Shown: positions 25,497 through 34,143 of the stretch, piece by piece | Numbering within the stretch: position 1 is the first letter of the stretch | Layout: each line of letters starts with the position of its first letter | Assembly: GCF_021369635.1 (NCBI RefSeq) | Contig: NZ_JAJNBZ010000003.1 | Location: 402,686-466,685, forward strand | Length of the DNA: 64,000 nucleotides | Direction: 5' to 3' | Source: Paenibacillus profundus | GTDB taxonomy: Bacteria > Bacillota > Bacilli > Paenibacillales > Paenibacillaceae | The notes under the pieces: generated by a model | Database searches by the model: none | The model's input: only the letters and a program-made list of their open reading frames with translations | What the model was told of the DNA's origin: nothing | Program-made: the position numbers and the translations under genes

Positions 25497-26239
25497 GCGC
25501 CCGTCACCACCATATCTTTTAAAAATGAAAGCTGTCCTCCGTAAGCCTGAGCGATCATCTTCGGATTCATTACTTCTTCTACCGTACCGTAACGAACAAG
25601 CTCTTTATTCAACAGCACCAATTCATCAAAATACTCGTCCGACTTGCTCAAATCATGATGCACCACGAGTACGGTTTTACCGCTATCACGCAGTTCTTTC
25701 AGAATCTGAATAATGGTTTCTTCGCTTGATATATCAATCCCGACGAACGGCTCGTCGAGAAAAAAGATTTCCGTTTCCTGAGCAAGCGCCCGAGCCAAGA
25801 AAACACGCTGCTGCTGTCCGCCGGAGAGCTCACCAATTTGCCGCTCTGCAAAAGGTTCCATCCCGACTTTCTCTAAGCACTCATGAGCCCACATCCTTTC
25901 CCTTTTCTTCGGCCGATGGAAGACTCCAAGCTTAGGATAAGTGCCCAGCAGCACCGTTTCCAATACCGAAATTGGGAAGTCCCAATCAATATTGCTTCGC
26001 TGCGGCACATAAGCAATCTGCTTGCGAACCTGTTCCACTTCTTTGCCTAAAATCGTTACTTCTCCTTTGTCGCGCGGAATCAATTTCAATAATGATTTTA
26101 AAAGAGTAGATTTTCCCGCTCCATTCGGTCCGATAATGCCGACAAGGCTCTGCTTCTCAATAGAAAAGCTAATATCTCTTAACGCTTCATTGCCGTAGTA
26201 AGACACATAAAGATCATTCACTGTTAAAGCACAAGTCAT
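25493..26239 (-). CDS. Metal ABC transporter ATP-binding protein
   Basis: 248 residues. Walker A GPNGAGKSTLLKSLL near 37-51, Q-loop AYVPQRSNIDWDFP, ABC signature LSGGQQQRVFLARAL near 139-153, Walker B EIFFLDEPFVGID and switch His in VLVVHHDLSKS. The VPQR-IDWDFP stretch is a known feature of Mn/Zn/Fe chelate-type ATPases. First gene of the operon, overlapping the permease start by four bases. GGAGGAAGGAG lies upstream of ATG 26239, and the promoter is overlaid by a MntR-like operator. Confidence 0.92.
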   Translation of the reverse strand: MTCALTVNDLYVSYYGNEALRDISFSIEKQSLVGIIGPNGAGKSTLLKSLLKLIPRDKGEVTILGKEVEQVRKQIAYVPQRSNIDWDFPISVLETVLLGTYPKLGVFHRPKKRERMWAHECLEKVGMEPFAERQIGELSGGQQQRVFLARALAQETEIFFLDEPFVGIDISSEETIIQILKELRDSGKTVLVVHHDLSKSDEYFDELVLLNKELVRYGTVEEVMNPKMIAQAYGGQLSFLKDMVVTGA

Positions 26240-26273
26240 GTCTGTTTCTCCTTCCTCCTAATCCGTTACTCAC

Positions 26274-26302
26274 ATTTTACCTAAGGAAAATATTTTTATC
26301 AA
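26274..26302 (-). promoter_or_regulatory. Promoter with MntR-like box for the metal operon
   Basis: On the minus strand TTGATA (26302-26297), a 17-base spacer, TAAAAT (26279-26274). The near-palindrome ATTTTACCTAAGGAAAATAT (26274-26293) resembles the B. subtilis MntR box (TTTGCCTTAAGGAAA) and covers the -10 and half the spacer, so Mn-bound repressor would block polymerase. Confidence 0.65.
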
Positions 26303-26362
26303 GATAAATTTTGTTGCGTGAGGGAAAAATAAAATGAAGAGCTGAACTTTTTCAGCACAAAA

Positions 26363-26398
26363 CAAGCTGACTCCTGTTGAGTACAGGAAATCAGCTTG
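26363..26398. terminator. Bidirectional terminator
   Basis: CAAGCTGA-C-TCCTGT (26363-26377) pairs with ACAGGAAATCAGCTTG (26383-26398) with one internal mismatch. It is followed by TTTTGT on the minus strand, ending the YesN-type operon, and by CTAATTTTTG on the plus strand. Confidence 0.75.
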
Positions 26399-26437
26399 CT
26401 AATTTTTGTTAGCTATAAAGAAAGTGGATGGTTGAAT

Positions 26438-28021
26438 CTATTTCTTGATGCTGCCCGGTGTTACCCCCCAATATCTGCGGAACATTTTAGTGAAGTAGCT
26501 GATATCCCGGTATCCTATCATAGAGGCCGCATCATACACTCTAGCCCCGTTCATCAAAGCGGCCTTCGCCCGCTCCATCTTCCGTTCTAGCACATACGAG
26601 GTAAAGGACATGCCTGTTTCTTGCTTGAATAAACGGCTTAAATAAGAAGCGTTCACGTAAAAGCGATCGGCAAGTGTATGCAAGGTGAATTCTTGTTCCA
26701 CTTCCGTCTCCAACAGCTCCAAAATGGCTTCTACGGTTTTGTGAGTCACTTTTCTGTCGTGACAATGAGAGTAGGACACAATGCTTTTCACGGCGCTGCG
26801 CAAAACATCATACATGCGGTCCGGGATTGTGAGCGATTGCAAATTATAAAGATATGCAAAATCCGTGCCGGTGACTTCTTGAATGGACCATCCGCGTTTA
26901 CGTATAAAAAGCGCCAGCACACCCGTAATATATAACATTTGCTCCATGATTGACTCGTAGGAAGCAGAGTTGTTCTTCGAAGCCTCCCACATATTTGTAA
27001 TGATATGCATGGCAAGCTCTTCGTCTGCTGTTTCCAAAGCCATCTCGAGCTGCTTGTCATCATGTGCATGATGAGTATGAAGCATGCCATCGATCTGATG
27101 CGGCTCGTGATAAGGGATTGCGATTCCTCCGCCGTAGACTGCGCGATTTTGCAGCGCTTTTTTCGCTTGAACATATAACGGATGCAATTCATGGAGCCTG
27201 CCAGCATCCCCGCTGATTCCTGCACTTACAGATATATCGAGGCATTGTTTGATATTTCTAAGCAGCTTTTCCATCGTGGTGTGAATGGCAAACAACTCTT
27301 GGCGCACATCTTCCTTACCCGGGATCTTTCCTATGACAATGGTCGAGCCGTTCTCGTCCTTACATAGATAATAATCGGAGTCAGACAGTAATTCACGAAT
27401 CAAATGGATTAGCTTGTTCGAATCCAAGCTGCCTTCAGCAATTCGGCTAGCATGTTCGTCTACATCTATAATGATTAAAGCATAGCTGGAATGCAAGTCC
27501 ATCTCTAGCTTTAACGACTTTCTGTAATGTTCAATCTCTTCAAGCCGATAATGTCCATGCACCAAGTTCTTATAAAAATGTTGATGAAGGATAGGCAGGT
27601 AATGTGTCCATTGCTCCTGAAGCATGACACGGTTGCTCCGTTCGATGAACTCGGCATGTATGCATTGTGCCGCGTCACGCACGGACTGAAGGATGAGGCT
27701 TTCGCCGGCTGGCTTGAGCAAATATTTATATACTCCTAGTTCGATCGCCGCCTGAGCATATTTAAAATTATCATGACCGCTCAAAATAATGATCTTGATA
27801 TGCGGATGTTCACGGGTAACTTCTCGCGCCAAGGTGAGTCCATCCATTTCAGGCATTTGGATATCCATCAGCAAGATGTCTGGTTGCTTTTGCTTAATTT
27901 GGATTAAAGCCTCCGTTCCATTACACGCCGTTCCCACCATTTCAATAGCATGCTTGTCCCAGGGCATATGTGATAAATTTTCCAGCAATCTGGTTTCGTC
28001 TTCCGCAATAAGAAGATTCAC
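26438..28021 (-). CDS. YesN-type AraC response regulator
   Basis: 527 residues. The receiver domain is at 1-120 with Asp53 in ILLMDIQMPEMDG and Lys in KYLLKPAGE. A middle linker of about 290 residues follows, then a C-terminal AraC double helix-turn-helix at about 425-525 (LHTLADRFYVNASYLSRLFK; YDAASMIGYRDISYFTKMFR). Paired with the YesM-type kinase gene 16 bases upstream. In Paenibacillus such pairs switch on carbohydrate uptake and polysaccharide-degradation genes. No transporter permease lies in this operon; instead a membrane-tethered solute-binding protein is its first gene. Confidence 0.92.
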   Translation of the reverse strand: MNLLIAEDETRLLENLSHMPWDKHAIEMVGTACNGTEALIQIKQKQPDILLMDIQMPEMDGLTLAREVTREHPHIKIIILSGHDNFKYAQAAIELGVYKYLLKPAGESLILQSVRDAAQCIHAEFIERSNRVMLQEQWTHYLPILHQHFYKNLVHGHYRLEEIEHYRKSLKLEMDLHSSYALIIIDVDEHASRIAEGSLDSNKLIHLIRELLSDSDYYLCKDENGSTIVIGKIPGKEDVRQELFAIHTTMEKLLRNIKQCLDISVSAGISGDAGRLHELHPLYVQAKKALQNRAVYGGGIAIPYHEPHQIDGMLHTHHAHDDKQLEMALETADEELAMHIITNMWEASKNNSASYESIMEQMLYITGVLALFIRKRGWSIQEVTGTDFAYLYNLQSLTIPDRMYDVLRSAVKSIVSYSHCHDRKVTHKTVEAILELLETEVEQEFTLHTLADRFYVNASYLSRLFKQETGMSFTSYVLERKMERAKAALMNGARVYDAASMIGYRDISYFTKMFRRYWGVTPGSIKK

Positions 28022-28037
28022 ATCGCTCTCCCCTTAT

Positions 28038-29822
28038 TCAATTGTTTTGGTTCGTGCAATTCTCAATAGGCAATAGAAGCGTCACCGTTGTTCCGACGCC
28101 CAATTCACTTTTGAATATAACCTCCGCAAGATTGCCATAGAACATCTTGACCCGGGAGAAGACGTTGCTTAAGCCATATAATCCTTTATCTGTCGTTTCC
28201 AAAAAAGACAGGGGTGCTGTTTTGTTGGCGATTTCGCTCAGGACTTGATGAATAGATTGAACTCGTTCTTCGCTTATGCCTGCTCCGTTATCTTGTACAG
28301 AAAGAATTAACTTCCCTGACTCAATAAAACTCGAAATGGTTAACACTCCCCCGCGTCGTTTTTGTTCCAGCCCATGAATAACTGCATTTTCCACTAACGG
28401 TTGCAAGAGCAGCTTGAGCACGGGAATTGATTTGGATTCTTCTTGTACCTCATATATAACTTGGAAGCTGTTCAAGAACCGAATCTGCTGGATACGAATG
28501 TAGTAATCCAGATGTGTCATCGTTTCATCTACCGTGAATGTATCCTGACCTTTATGAAGACTTAGCCGGAAGAAGTGGGATAGATTCAATACCATCTCAC
28601 TTATCTCCTCAGCCTCGTAGTTCTGGGCCGTCCAATATATTGAATCCAATGTATTGTACAGGAAATGCGGGTTAATTTGAGATTGAAGAAAGGTAAGCTC
28701 CGTTCGCGCAATACGAAGCTGTTGTTCATAGTGATTTTGAATCAGATGCTTTTGATGTTTGACCATTTGATTGTAAGCGTTCATGAGATATCCGAATTCG
28801 TCTTTTCTTCCGGTGTCCAACTGAATGTTGTAATTTCCTCCGATAAGTCCTTTCATTGCATCTTTTAATTGCCCTAAAGGCGATGCGATCCGATTGTAAA
28901 TTCCCCACGAGATAAATAAGGCAAGCATAAAGCTGCTCGCTATAATTAAATAAGTATATTGACGCATCGTCTTCGTTTCCGCATAAATCTCATCAATTGG
29001 CAGAAAGAAATCTAGCGTCCATGGATACCGGGCAGATTCTACACTCGCTCCCAGCCTGTCAGCCTCCTTAATAGATACACTTTGAATACGGTCTGAGGGT
29101 GATAGAATTGTCTGACCATCCCTGCCCCGCAACACAACGCTAGTGTGATTAGAAGCTAATAAAGGTTTCAGAATAGCTGTGAGTTTGTTTTTATTTAAAG
29201 TCACAATCAATAAATTTGGTTTCCTCTCGCTGTTGTACAGATCCATGGTCCGTGTGAACGAGATCGTATCGCTATCAATCAGCTGCCCAAATGAATGGTT
29301 TTCCCCTTTTTTTTGCTCGGGCATCATTAGCTCAGTACCGTTATCTAAATGAGCTGCCAAACTTGCAAGCCATTTCCGTTCCTCTGCTCCCCCGATGCGA
29401 CGACCCCCGAACTTCGTGGATAGCATCGTATGGGTCCCTGCATGGTAAATGGATATTTGGGAGACCATCTGGCTGACCGCTGTAACGTTCCATAGCTCCT
29501 CAAGCAATTCACTATACTGTACGATGGTTTGCGGAGACAATTCATTTTCGTTTACTTCCAATCTTTCGATTATCTTTTTATTCGTTGCGATCAGGTTGGT
29601 TAGCACTTCACTATTATGCAAGGTCAATTCAAGATTATTCATTACGGACTCCAGCTTTTGCCGGGTCTGCTCTGTTGCTTGTTTCACAATAATTTGATTC
29701 GCCCGGTTGTTCACGTATAAGCTAACGATAACTAAAGGAAGAAGCACGATGAAGAAATAGGTGGTTAGGCGAATATGCGAGCTTTGCAGGAACTTATTGT
29801 ATAAGCGTATGAACAATTTCAT
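28038..29822 (-). CDS. YesM-type sensor histidine kinase
   Basis: 594 residues. Helix 1 at about 18-37, extracellular dCache-like sensor about 40-285, helix 2 about 290-308, HAMP about 310-362 (RIASPLGQLKDAMKGLIGGN). The His_kinase domain has SQINPHFLYNTLD with His near 386, and the HATPase has LLLQPLVENAVIHGLEQK (N box) and VQDNGAGI (G1). It phosphorylates the downstream YesN-type regulator. Its ATG overlaps the stop of the upstream binding-protein gene by four bases (ATGA), so the two products are made together, which suggests they work together at the membrane. Confidence 0.92.
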   Translation of the reverse strand: MKLFIRLYNKFLQSSHIRLTTYFFIVLLPLVIVSLYVNNRANQIIVKQATEQTRQKLESVMNNLELTLHNSEVLTNLIATNKKIIERLEVNENELSPQTIVQYSELLEELWNVTAVSQMVSQISIYHAGTHTMLSTKFGGRRIGGAEERKWLASLAAHLDNGTELMMPEQKKGENHSFGQLIDSDTISFTRTMDLYNSERKPNLLIVTLNKNKLTAILKPLLASNHTSVVLRGRDGQTILSPSDRIQSVSIKEADRLGASVESARYPWTLDFFLPIDEIYAETKTMRQYTYLIIASSFMLALFISWGIYNRIASPLGQLKDAMKGLIGGNYNIQLDTGRKDEFGYLMNAYNQMVKHQKHLIQNHYEQQLRIARTELTFLQSQINPHFLYNTLDSIYWTAQNYEAEEISEMVLNLSHFFRLSLHKGQDTFTVDETMTHLDYYIRIQQIRFLNSFQVIYEVQEESKSIPVLKLLLQPLVENAVIHGLEQKRRGGVLTISSFIESGKLILSVQDNGAGISEERVQSIHQVLSEIANKTAPLSFLETTDKGLYGLSNVFSRVKMFYGNLAEVIFKSELGVGTTVTLLLPIENCTNQNN

Positions 29823-31363
29823 TGTTCGCCCTCATGCGGATGGGCTTTGTACCATTCATTCACTTCTTTTGTAACCTGGCTCCCTCCATTTTGTTTCCAT
29901 TGCTGCGCATAGGCATCAAATGATTCTATAGGAGCTACACCGAGTACGATTTTTACAAACAATTCTCGTGACCCGGCAAGTCCACCCCATTTTTTCAGCA
30001 TCGTAGGCGTAGGCGAACCCAAAAATGCGTCGTGTATAGCATGCCTTTCAACCCTTTGGATGTTGTCATACAAACGATACTGCTTTCCATAGGAGTCGAC
30101 GCGGGCTCGAAGCATCTTCCGATCGTCCACATTCACTAACGCAGAATAGATCCCTCTATATAAATGCTTATCATGCTCGGCAAAATCACTAATGATTTCT
30201 CCGCCTTTTCGCTTCCAGACCTGCTGCTCGAATCCAAAGACTAAGGATGTCAGTCCCTTGCCTGCGATAAAATTCAAAAAGCGAATCACATCACCGGCAT
30301 GAAGGCTTTCCTTGGGAACCACCTGATATCCGTAAATAGTCCTTCCGTTCACTCCCTGCTCACCATTTTTTCCAATTGGATTTTCCAGAGGAATCCATTT
30401 GGCTTTCGGGTCTTTTTTCATATTTTGGGCTATCGCGCCGCGCGTATCATACCAAGCGGCGGAGAACAGGCCGACTTTCCCCTCCACGATTTTCTCTAAC
30501 ATGGTCTGTCTATTTGTGTGGAGCGGGAAATCTGGATCGATCCATTTCTGTTTATATAATTCCGCCAAAAAGGACAACGCTTCTTTCGTTTCCGGCAAAA
30601 TGTCTGCATAGACGAGCTCTCCCCGACGCTCGGTCCATTGATTCAATTGAACTCCATGTGCGCCAAAGAAAGGAGAAGAATGCTCAAGATTTGCCATCAT
30701 CGTAAAGCCAAAGGTGTCGTTCTTGCCGTTGCCATCCGGATCGCGCTCTGTAAACGCTTGAATCACCTTCTTGTAATCTTCAAGCGTTACTGGCTGCGGC
30801 AGCTTCAAATTGTCCAACCAATCTTTTCGGATGTACATAAGTTCGTTTCCATGAACTAAATTAACACTCGGGATCGCATAAATATGTCCGCCGATTGTTA
30901 CTTGATCCCATACCTCTTTAGGTATGACGCGCTTTAAGCCAGATCCATATTTTTCAATCCAACCCTCAAGCGGCATTAACTTATTCTGATCGACATAGCG
31001 AAAGAACTGAATTTTAGAATAAATACTGAGCATATCTGGGAGGTTCGTATCAGAAGAGAGGATATTGTGCACCGTATTTTCATAACTTGTTACGGGTGGT
31101 ATGTACACGTCTACATTTAAACCGTTCTGTTTTTCTATGTAGGTTAAGTAAGGATTATGATTTTCGTCCAAGCCGTCCGGAAAAGGAAAACTCAAATCAT
31201 TGATAACGATGGAAATCGTATTCTTCTCTTGTGAACTCGCTTCTTTGGAATTTCCGGTAATGTTGGAGGCAGTCTCAGGAACCAACAAGAAACTCAAGAA
31301 CATAAAAGCAAGAATGTAAATAACAAAAAATAGTGTATTTAAGATTTTACTGATCCATAACAT
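29819..31363 (-). CDS. Membrane-tethered extracellular solute-binding protein, first gene of a sensor operon
   Basis: 514 residues from ATG 31363 (AAAGGG upstream). Residues about 5-30 form an uncleaved-looking hydrophobic helix (TLFFVIYILAFMFLSFLLV) with no lipobox Cys. The rest is an LplA-type family 1 solute-binding fold (VINDLSFPFPDGL; YGYQVVPKESLHAGDV; late WYKAHPHEGEQ), normally found with oligosaccharide transporters. Here it is fused by overlap to a YesM/YesN pair and no permease is near. I infer that it is a sensory component that presents the sugar to the kinase. A lone ABC binding protein whose permeases are elsewhere is the alternative. Confidence 0.82.
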   Translation of the reverse strand: MLWISKILNTLFFVIYILAFMFLSFLLVPETASNITGNSKEASSQEKNTISIVINDLSFPFPDGLDENHNPYLTYIEKQNGLNVDVYIPPVTSYENTVHNILSSDTNLPDMLSIYSKIQFFRYVDQNKLMPLEGWIEKYGSGLKRVIPKEVWDQVTIGGHIYAIPSVNLVHGNELMYIRKDWLDNLKLPQPVTLEDYKKVIQAFTERDPDGNGKNDTFGFTMMANLEHSSPFFGAHGVQLNQWTERRGELVYADILPETKEALSFLAELYKQKWIDPDFPLHTNRQTMLEKIVEGKVGLFSAAWYDTRGAIAQNMKKDPKAKWIPLENPIGKNGEQGVNGRTIYGYQVVPKESLHAGDVIRFLNFIAGKGLTSLVFGFEQQVWKRKGGEIISDFAEHDKHLYRGIYSALVNVDDRKMLRARVDSYGKQYRLYDNIQRVERHAIHDAFLGSPTPTMLKKWGGLAGSRELFVKIVLGVAPIESFDAYAQQWKQNGGSQVTKEVNEWYKAHPHEGEQ

Positions 31364-31690
31364 AGTAAGGATCGCCCTTTCAATTTTTATGTTCCCTCCG
31401 ACACCCATTCGACATGTGTAATACAGATATAAATGAGCGTGTTAGACGTGAAAATGACACATATTGGCGAGAGGCTCCCCGACTTGATTCGATACCAGAT
31501 GACATCTCAAAGTATAATATACGTTCTCAATCGCTTACAATACTATTTAATCAATTTGTTGAAATATAGGGTATTATAGTCGTCTTTTTTTTCAATTCTA
31601 TATATTCCTAGATTAATCCGTCCCCTAGGCTAGGATAGTCGTCATAGTCCTCTAGTAAAAGTATAGTTAGTTAATAGGCAGTAGAGAGGC

Positions 31691-31858
31691 ATGGTACTAT
31701 GGCAATACAGCGAAGAATTTAAATACTCAATCGTAAGAAGAATGATGCCACCCCAGAATGAGTCCGTAAATACAATAGCTAGAGAAACAGGATTATCAGA
31801 GGCAACCTTATATCAATGGAAAATTACAGAGGGAATAATACAACGGGTATACAACTAA
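31691..31858 (+). pseudogene. IS3-type transposase orfA remnant
   Basis: A 55-residue frame from ATG 31691 reads WQYSEEFKYSIVRRMMPPQN, then TIARETGLSEATLYQWK. This is the HTH_Tnp_1 N-terminus shared by many IS3-like orfA proteins of Paenibacillus. It ends at TAA 31858 where the parent would continue for tens of residues and be followed by the DDE integrase orfB; neither is present. No inverted repeat ends were found. Dead fragment. Confidence 0.6.
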
Positions 31859-31925
31859 AAATGCAAATGTTCTTGTGCGTCGTATAGGATAGGGGCTAGG
31901 GAGAACGGATGGTATGAAAATAAAA

Positions 31926-31945
31926 AAACGGCATTTCTGCCGTTT
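31926..31945 (-). terminator. Terminator of the VanSR-like operon
   Basis: On the minus strand AAACGGCA-GAAA-TGCCGTTT followed by further T. Eight-base perfect stem with a four-base loop. A near copy sits after the tRNA at 36350. Confidence 0.8.
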
Positions 31946-31995
31946 CCCGTTTCTTGTGAATCCTATTTTCCAGAGAAGAGTCTCTCTTGTTTCCT

Positions 31996-33384
31996 TTATT
32001 TATTTTTATCCGAATTAGGCAAGCTGATTCGAAACAAGGTGGAATACCGCTGATCCTTTTCCAGTTCAATTGTGCCTTCATGCAGCGTAATAATTTTTTT
32101 GCAAATGGCGAGACCTAAGCCCGTACTGTCTTTAATTGGATCATCACCACGTATGAATTCTTCAAAAATATGTTCCCTGATTGGTTCCTGAACGCCAATT
32201 CCGTCGTCTCCAATCAACAGAATAACGTTTCCTTCTTTTCGTTCACATGACACATAGAGAACAGTTTCCGCTGGATTATATCGCAGTGTATTGCTAATCA
32301 AGTTGGTGATGACGCGGCTCATATGTACTTTGTCCATCTTGACAAGGAGTGGTTCTTCCGGGATATGAGCTTCAAGTCCGAACCCCTTCTCTTCAATTTC
32401 GGGATAAAATTCCACCACAAGCTGCTGAAACCACTTCGTTATGTTCACTTTCTCTTTATTCAATTCCGTATGCTTGTCATCCAGCTTCGCTAGTTCGAAT
32501 AAGTCTTGGATCAAGTTGGCCATATAAGATGATTTATCGTAAATGTATTGAATATATTTGCGGGTATCCTTATCTTCTAATGCCTGATTGTCCAACAGAA
32601 GCTGCGAATATCCATAAATCGAGGTAATGGGTGTTTTCAAGTCATGCGACAGATGCAGCAGCATGTTTCTTTTGTTGTTCTCAGCTGCCTCTTTCTCTGC
32701 AGATGTGCGTTGCAAGCGTTCTGCCATGCCGTTAAAGGCGTCCTGTATTTCCGCGAATTCCTGTTCGGCAGAATAATGAAGCCGCTTCGTGTAATTGAAG
32801 TGTTCCATCTCTTTGATGCCTTCAACGATTTGCCTTAGTGGCTTTTTAACTTGTCTGACAGAATAACGGGCATAAAAGTAAAGCAAGATGAACAAAAAAA
32901 CAGCAAACAATGCAGCGAAGATAGATGTCGCAGTAGATAATTTCAACAATCGTTCAGGAATTTTCCACAGTAATACATAGGATTCGCCGTGCGGCCCCTC
33001 TGCATGATAGGCATGATAGGAAATCGAATCATCGTTTCTTTCTACATCCATTTTGGCATACATTTGACCATCTTGGTAACGGACGATATCATCTTCTTTA
33101 TTTCCTTTGACATAAATGATCTCGCCCAACTCATTCACAATTTCAAACCAACCGCCGTACTTGTCTAGCAAATGCCCGCTGATGTTATCAAAAGGGTATT
33201 GGTAAATATCCGCGCCATTAATTTGAGTGACATCCAGCTCATCTATATACCTCTTCATAAACAGGTTTGTGCTAAGGAGCGATACGACTATAGCCGCTAT
33301 CATCAGTGCGCTGATCACTGCATAATTTCGAAAAAACAGCCTTTTCAATGGACGTCTGCCAGAGGAGCTATTTGCTTTTTTCAA
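31996..33384 (-). CDS. Membrane sensor histidine kinase (HAMP/HisKA/HATPase)
   Basis: 462 residues. Helices at about 19-43 and 151-172 flank a 105-residue extracellular sensor (VTQINGADIYQYPFDNISGH...). HAMP is about 172-228, HisKA LLHLSHDLKTPITSIYGYSQ with His247, N box SRVITNLISNTLRYNP, G boxes LIGDDGIGV and STGLGLAICKKI. Layout is as in VanS/KdpD-like or ResE-like kinases. The start is TTG 33384, inside the end of the response regulator gene (17-base overlap). The signal is unknown. The operon lies just downstream of the serine hydrolase gene, with a hairpin between, so it could respond to wall damage (inference). Confidence 0.9.
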   Translation of the reverse strand: MKKANSSSGRRPLKRLFFRNYAVISALMIAAIVVSLLSTNLFMKRYIDELDVTQINGADIYQYPFDNISGHLLDKYGGWFEIVNELGEIIYVKGNKEDDIVRYQDGQMYAKMDVERNDDSISYHAYHAEGPHGESYVLLWKIPERLLKLSTATSIFAALFAVFLFILLYFYARYSVRQVKKPLRQIVEGIKEMEHFNYTKRLHYSAEQEFAEIQDAFNGMAERLQRTSAEKEAAENNKRNMLLHLSHDLKTPITSIYGYSQLLLDNQALEDKDTRKYIQYIYDKSSYMANLIQDLFELAKLDDKHTELNKEKVNITKWFQQLVVEFYPEIEEKGFGLEAHIPEEPLLVKMDKVHMSRVITNLISNTLRYNPAETVLYVSCERKEGNVILLIGDDGIGVQEPIREHIFEEFIRGDDPIKDSTGLGLAICKKIITLHEGTIELEKDQRYSTLFRISLPNSDKNK

Positions 33385-34063
33385 ACCGGTAGCCTAACCC
33401 CCTAATCGTAATGAGATGAACAGGCTTTCTTGGGTTATCCTCAATTTTCTCACGGATTTTGCTTATGTACACCATAATCAAGTTTTCATCTCCGATGTAT
33501 TCCTCGCCCCACACCTGCTCGTAAATATGTGCTTTTGTCAACACCCTGCCTGCCTGACCCATCAGCAATTCCAGAATCCTAAATTCGTACGATGTCATTT
33601 CTTTTTCTATTCCGGACTTGTAAAGTTGGCAGCTCTTCAAATCCAGCTTAACATCTCCGATTTCAATACACTCCTGCTCCTGCTTATCTGGCTTCGCAAA
33701 GGCATCAATTCGTCTGAACAGTGCTTGAACTCGGCTGATGACTTCAAGCGGGTTGAAGGGCTTGCCTACGTAATCATCTGCCCCAAGCTGCAAGCCATAA
33801 ATTTTGTCCATATCGTCAGACTTCGCGGAAATAAAGAGGAAAGGAATCTGTGAGCTCTGTCGCATTTTCTTGAGTAATTCCAATCCATCCATCTGGGGCA
33901 TCATAATATCGGCAATAATCAGATCGATGGACTCCTCCTGCAATATTGCCAGAGCTTCAACTCCGTTTCCGGCTGCAACCGTAGCATAGCCATGGTTGGT
34001 TAAATAGATGGTCAGCAGCTCTTGAATTTCGGCTTCATCATCTATGATAAGTATGGTCTTCAT
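33368..34063 (-). CDS. OmpR/PhoB-family response regulator
   Basis: 231 residues. Receiver at 1-120 with Asp52 in IIADIMMPQMDGLELL, Thr/Ser in FLFISAKSDD and Lys in VGKPFNPLEV. C-terminal winged helix about 135-230 (SCQLYKSGIEKEMTSYEFRI; RVLTKAHIYEQVWGEE; LIMVYISKIREKIEDNP; IRGLGYRF). Resembles VanR/ResD-type regulators. Its 3' end overlaps the kinase start by 17 bases. The preceding 80 bases hold a hairpin that terminates the serine hydrolase gene. Confidence 0.92.
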   Translation of the reverse strand: MKTILIIDDEAEIQELLTIYLTNHGYATVAAGNGVEALAILQEESIDLIIADIMMPQMDGLELLKKMRQSSQIPFLFISAKSDDMDKIYGLQLGADDYVGKPFNPLEVISRVQALFRRIDAFAKPDKQEQECIEIGDVKLDLKSCQLYKSGIEKEMTSYEFRILELLMGQAGRVLTKAHIYEQVWGEEYIGDENLIMVYISKIREKIEDNPRKPVHLITIRGLGYRFEKSK

Positions 34064-34088
34064 TTGTCTCTACCCCCGATTGCGCAAG

Positions 34089-34138
34089 AACAACTCCCAA
34101 TTGACTTGCAGCTTAGCGCAAGCAACGGGGAGTTGTTT
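34089..34138. terminator. Hairpin between serine hydrolase gene and two-component operon
   Basis: AACAACTCCC (34089-34098) pairs with GGGGAGTTGTTT (34127-34138), loop 28 bases that can fold further. T-rich tail on the minus strand is short (GTTCTT), so termination may be partial and the kinase pair partly co-transcribed. Confidence 0.5.
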
Positions 34139-34143
34139 CTGCA

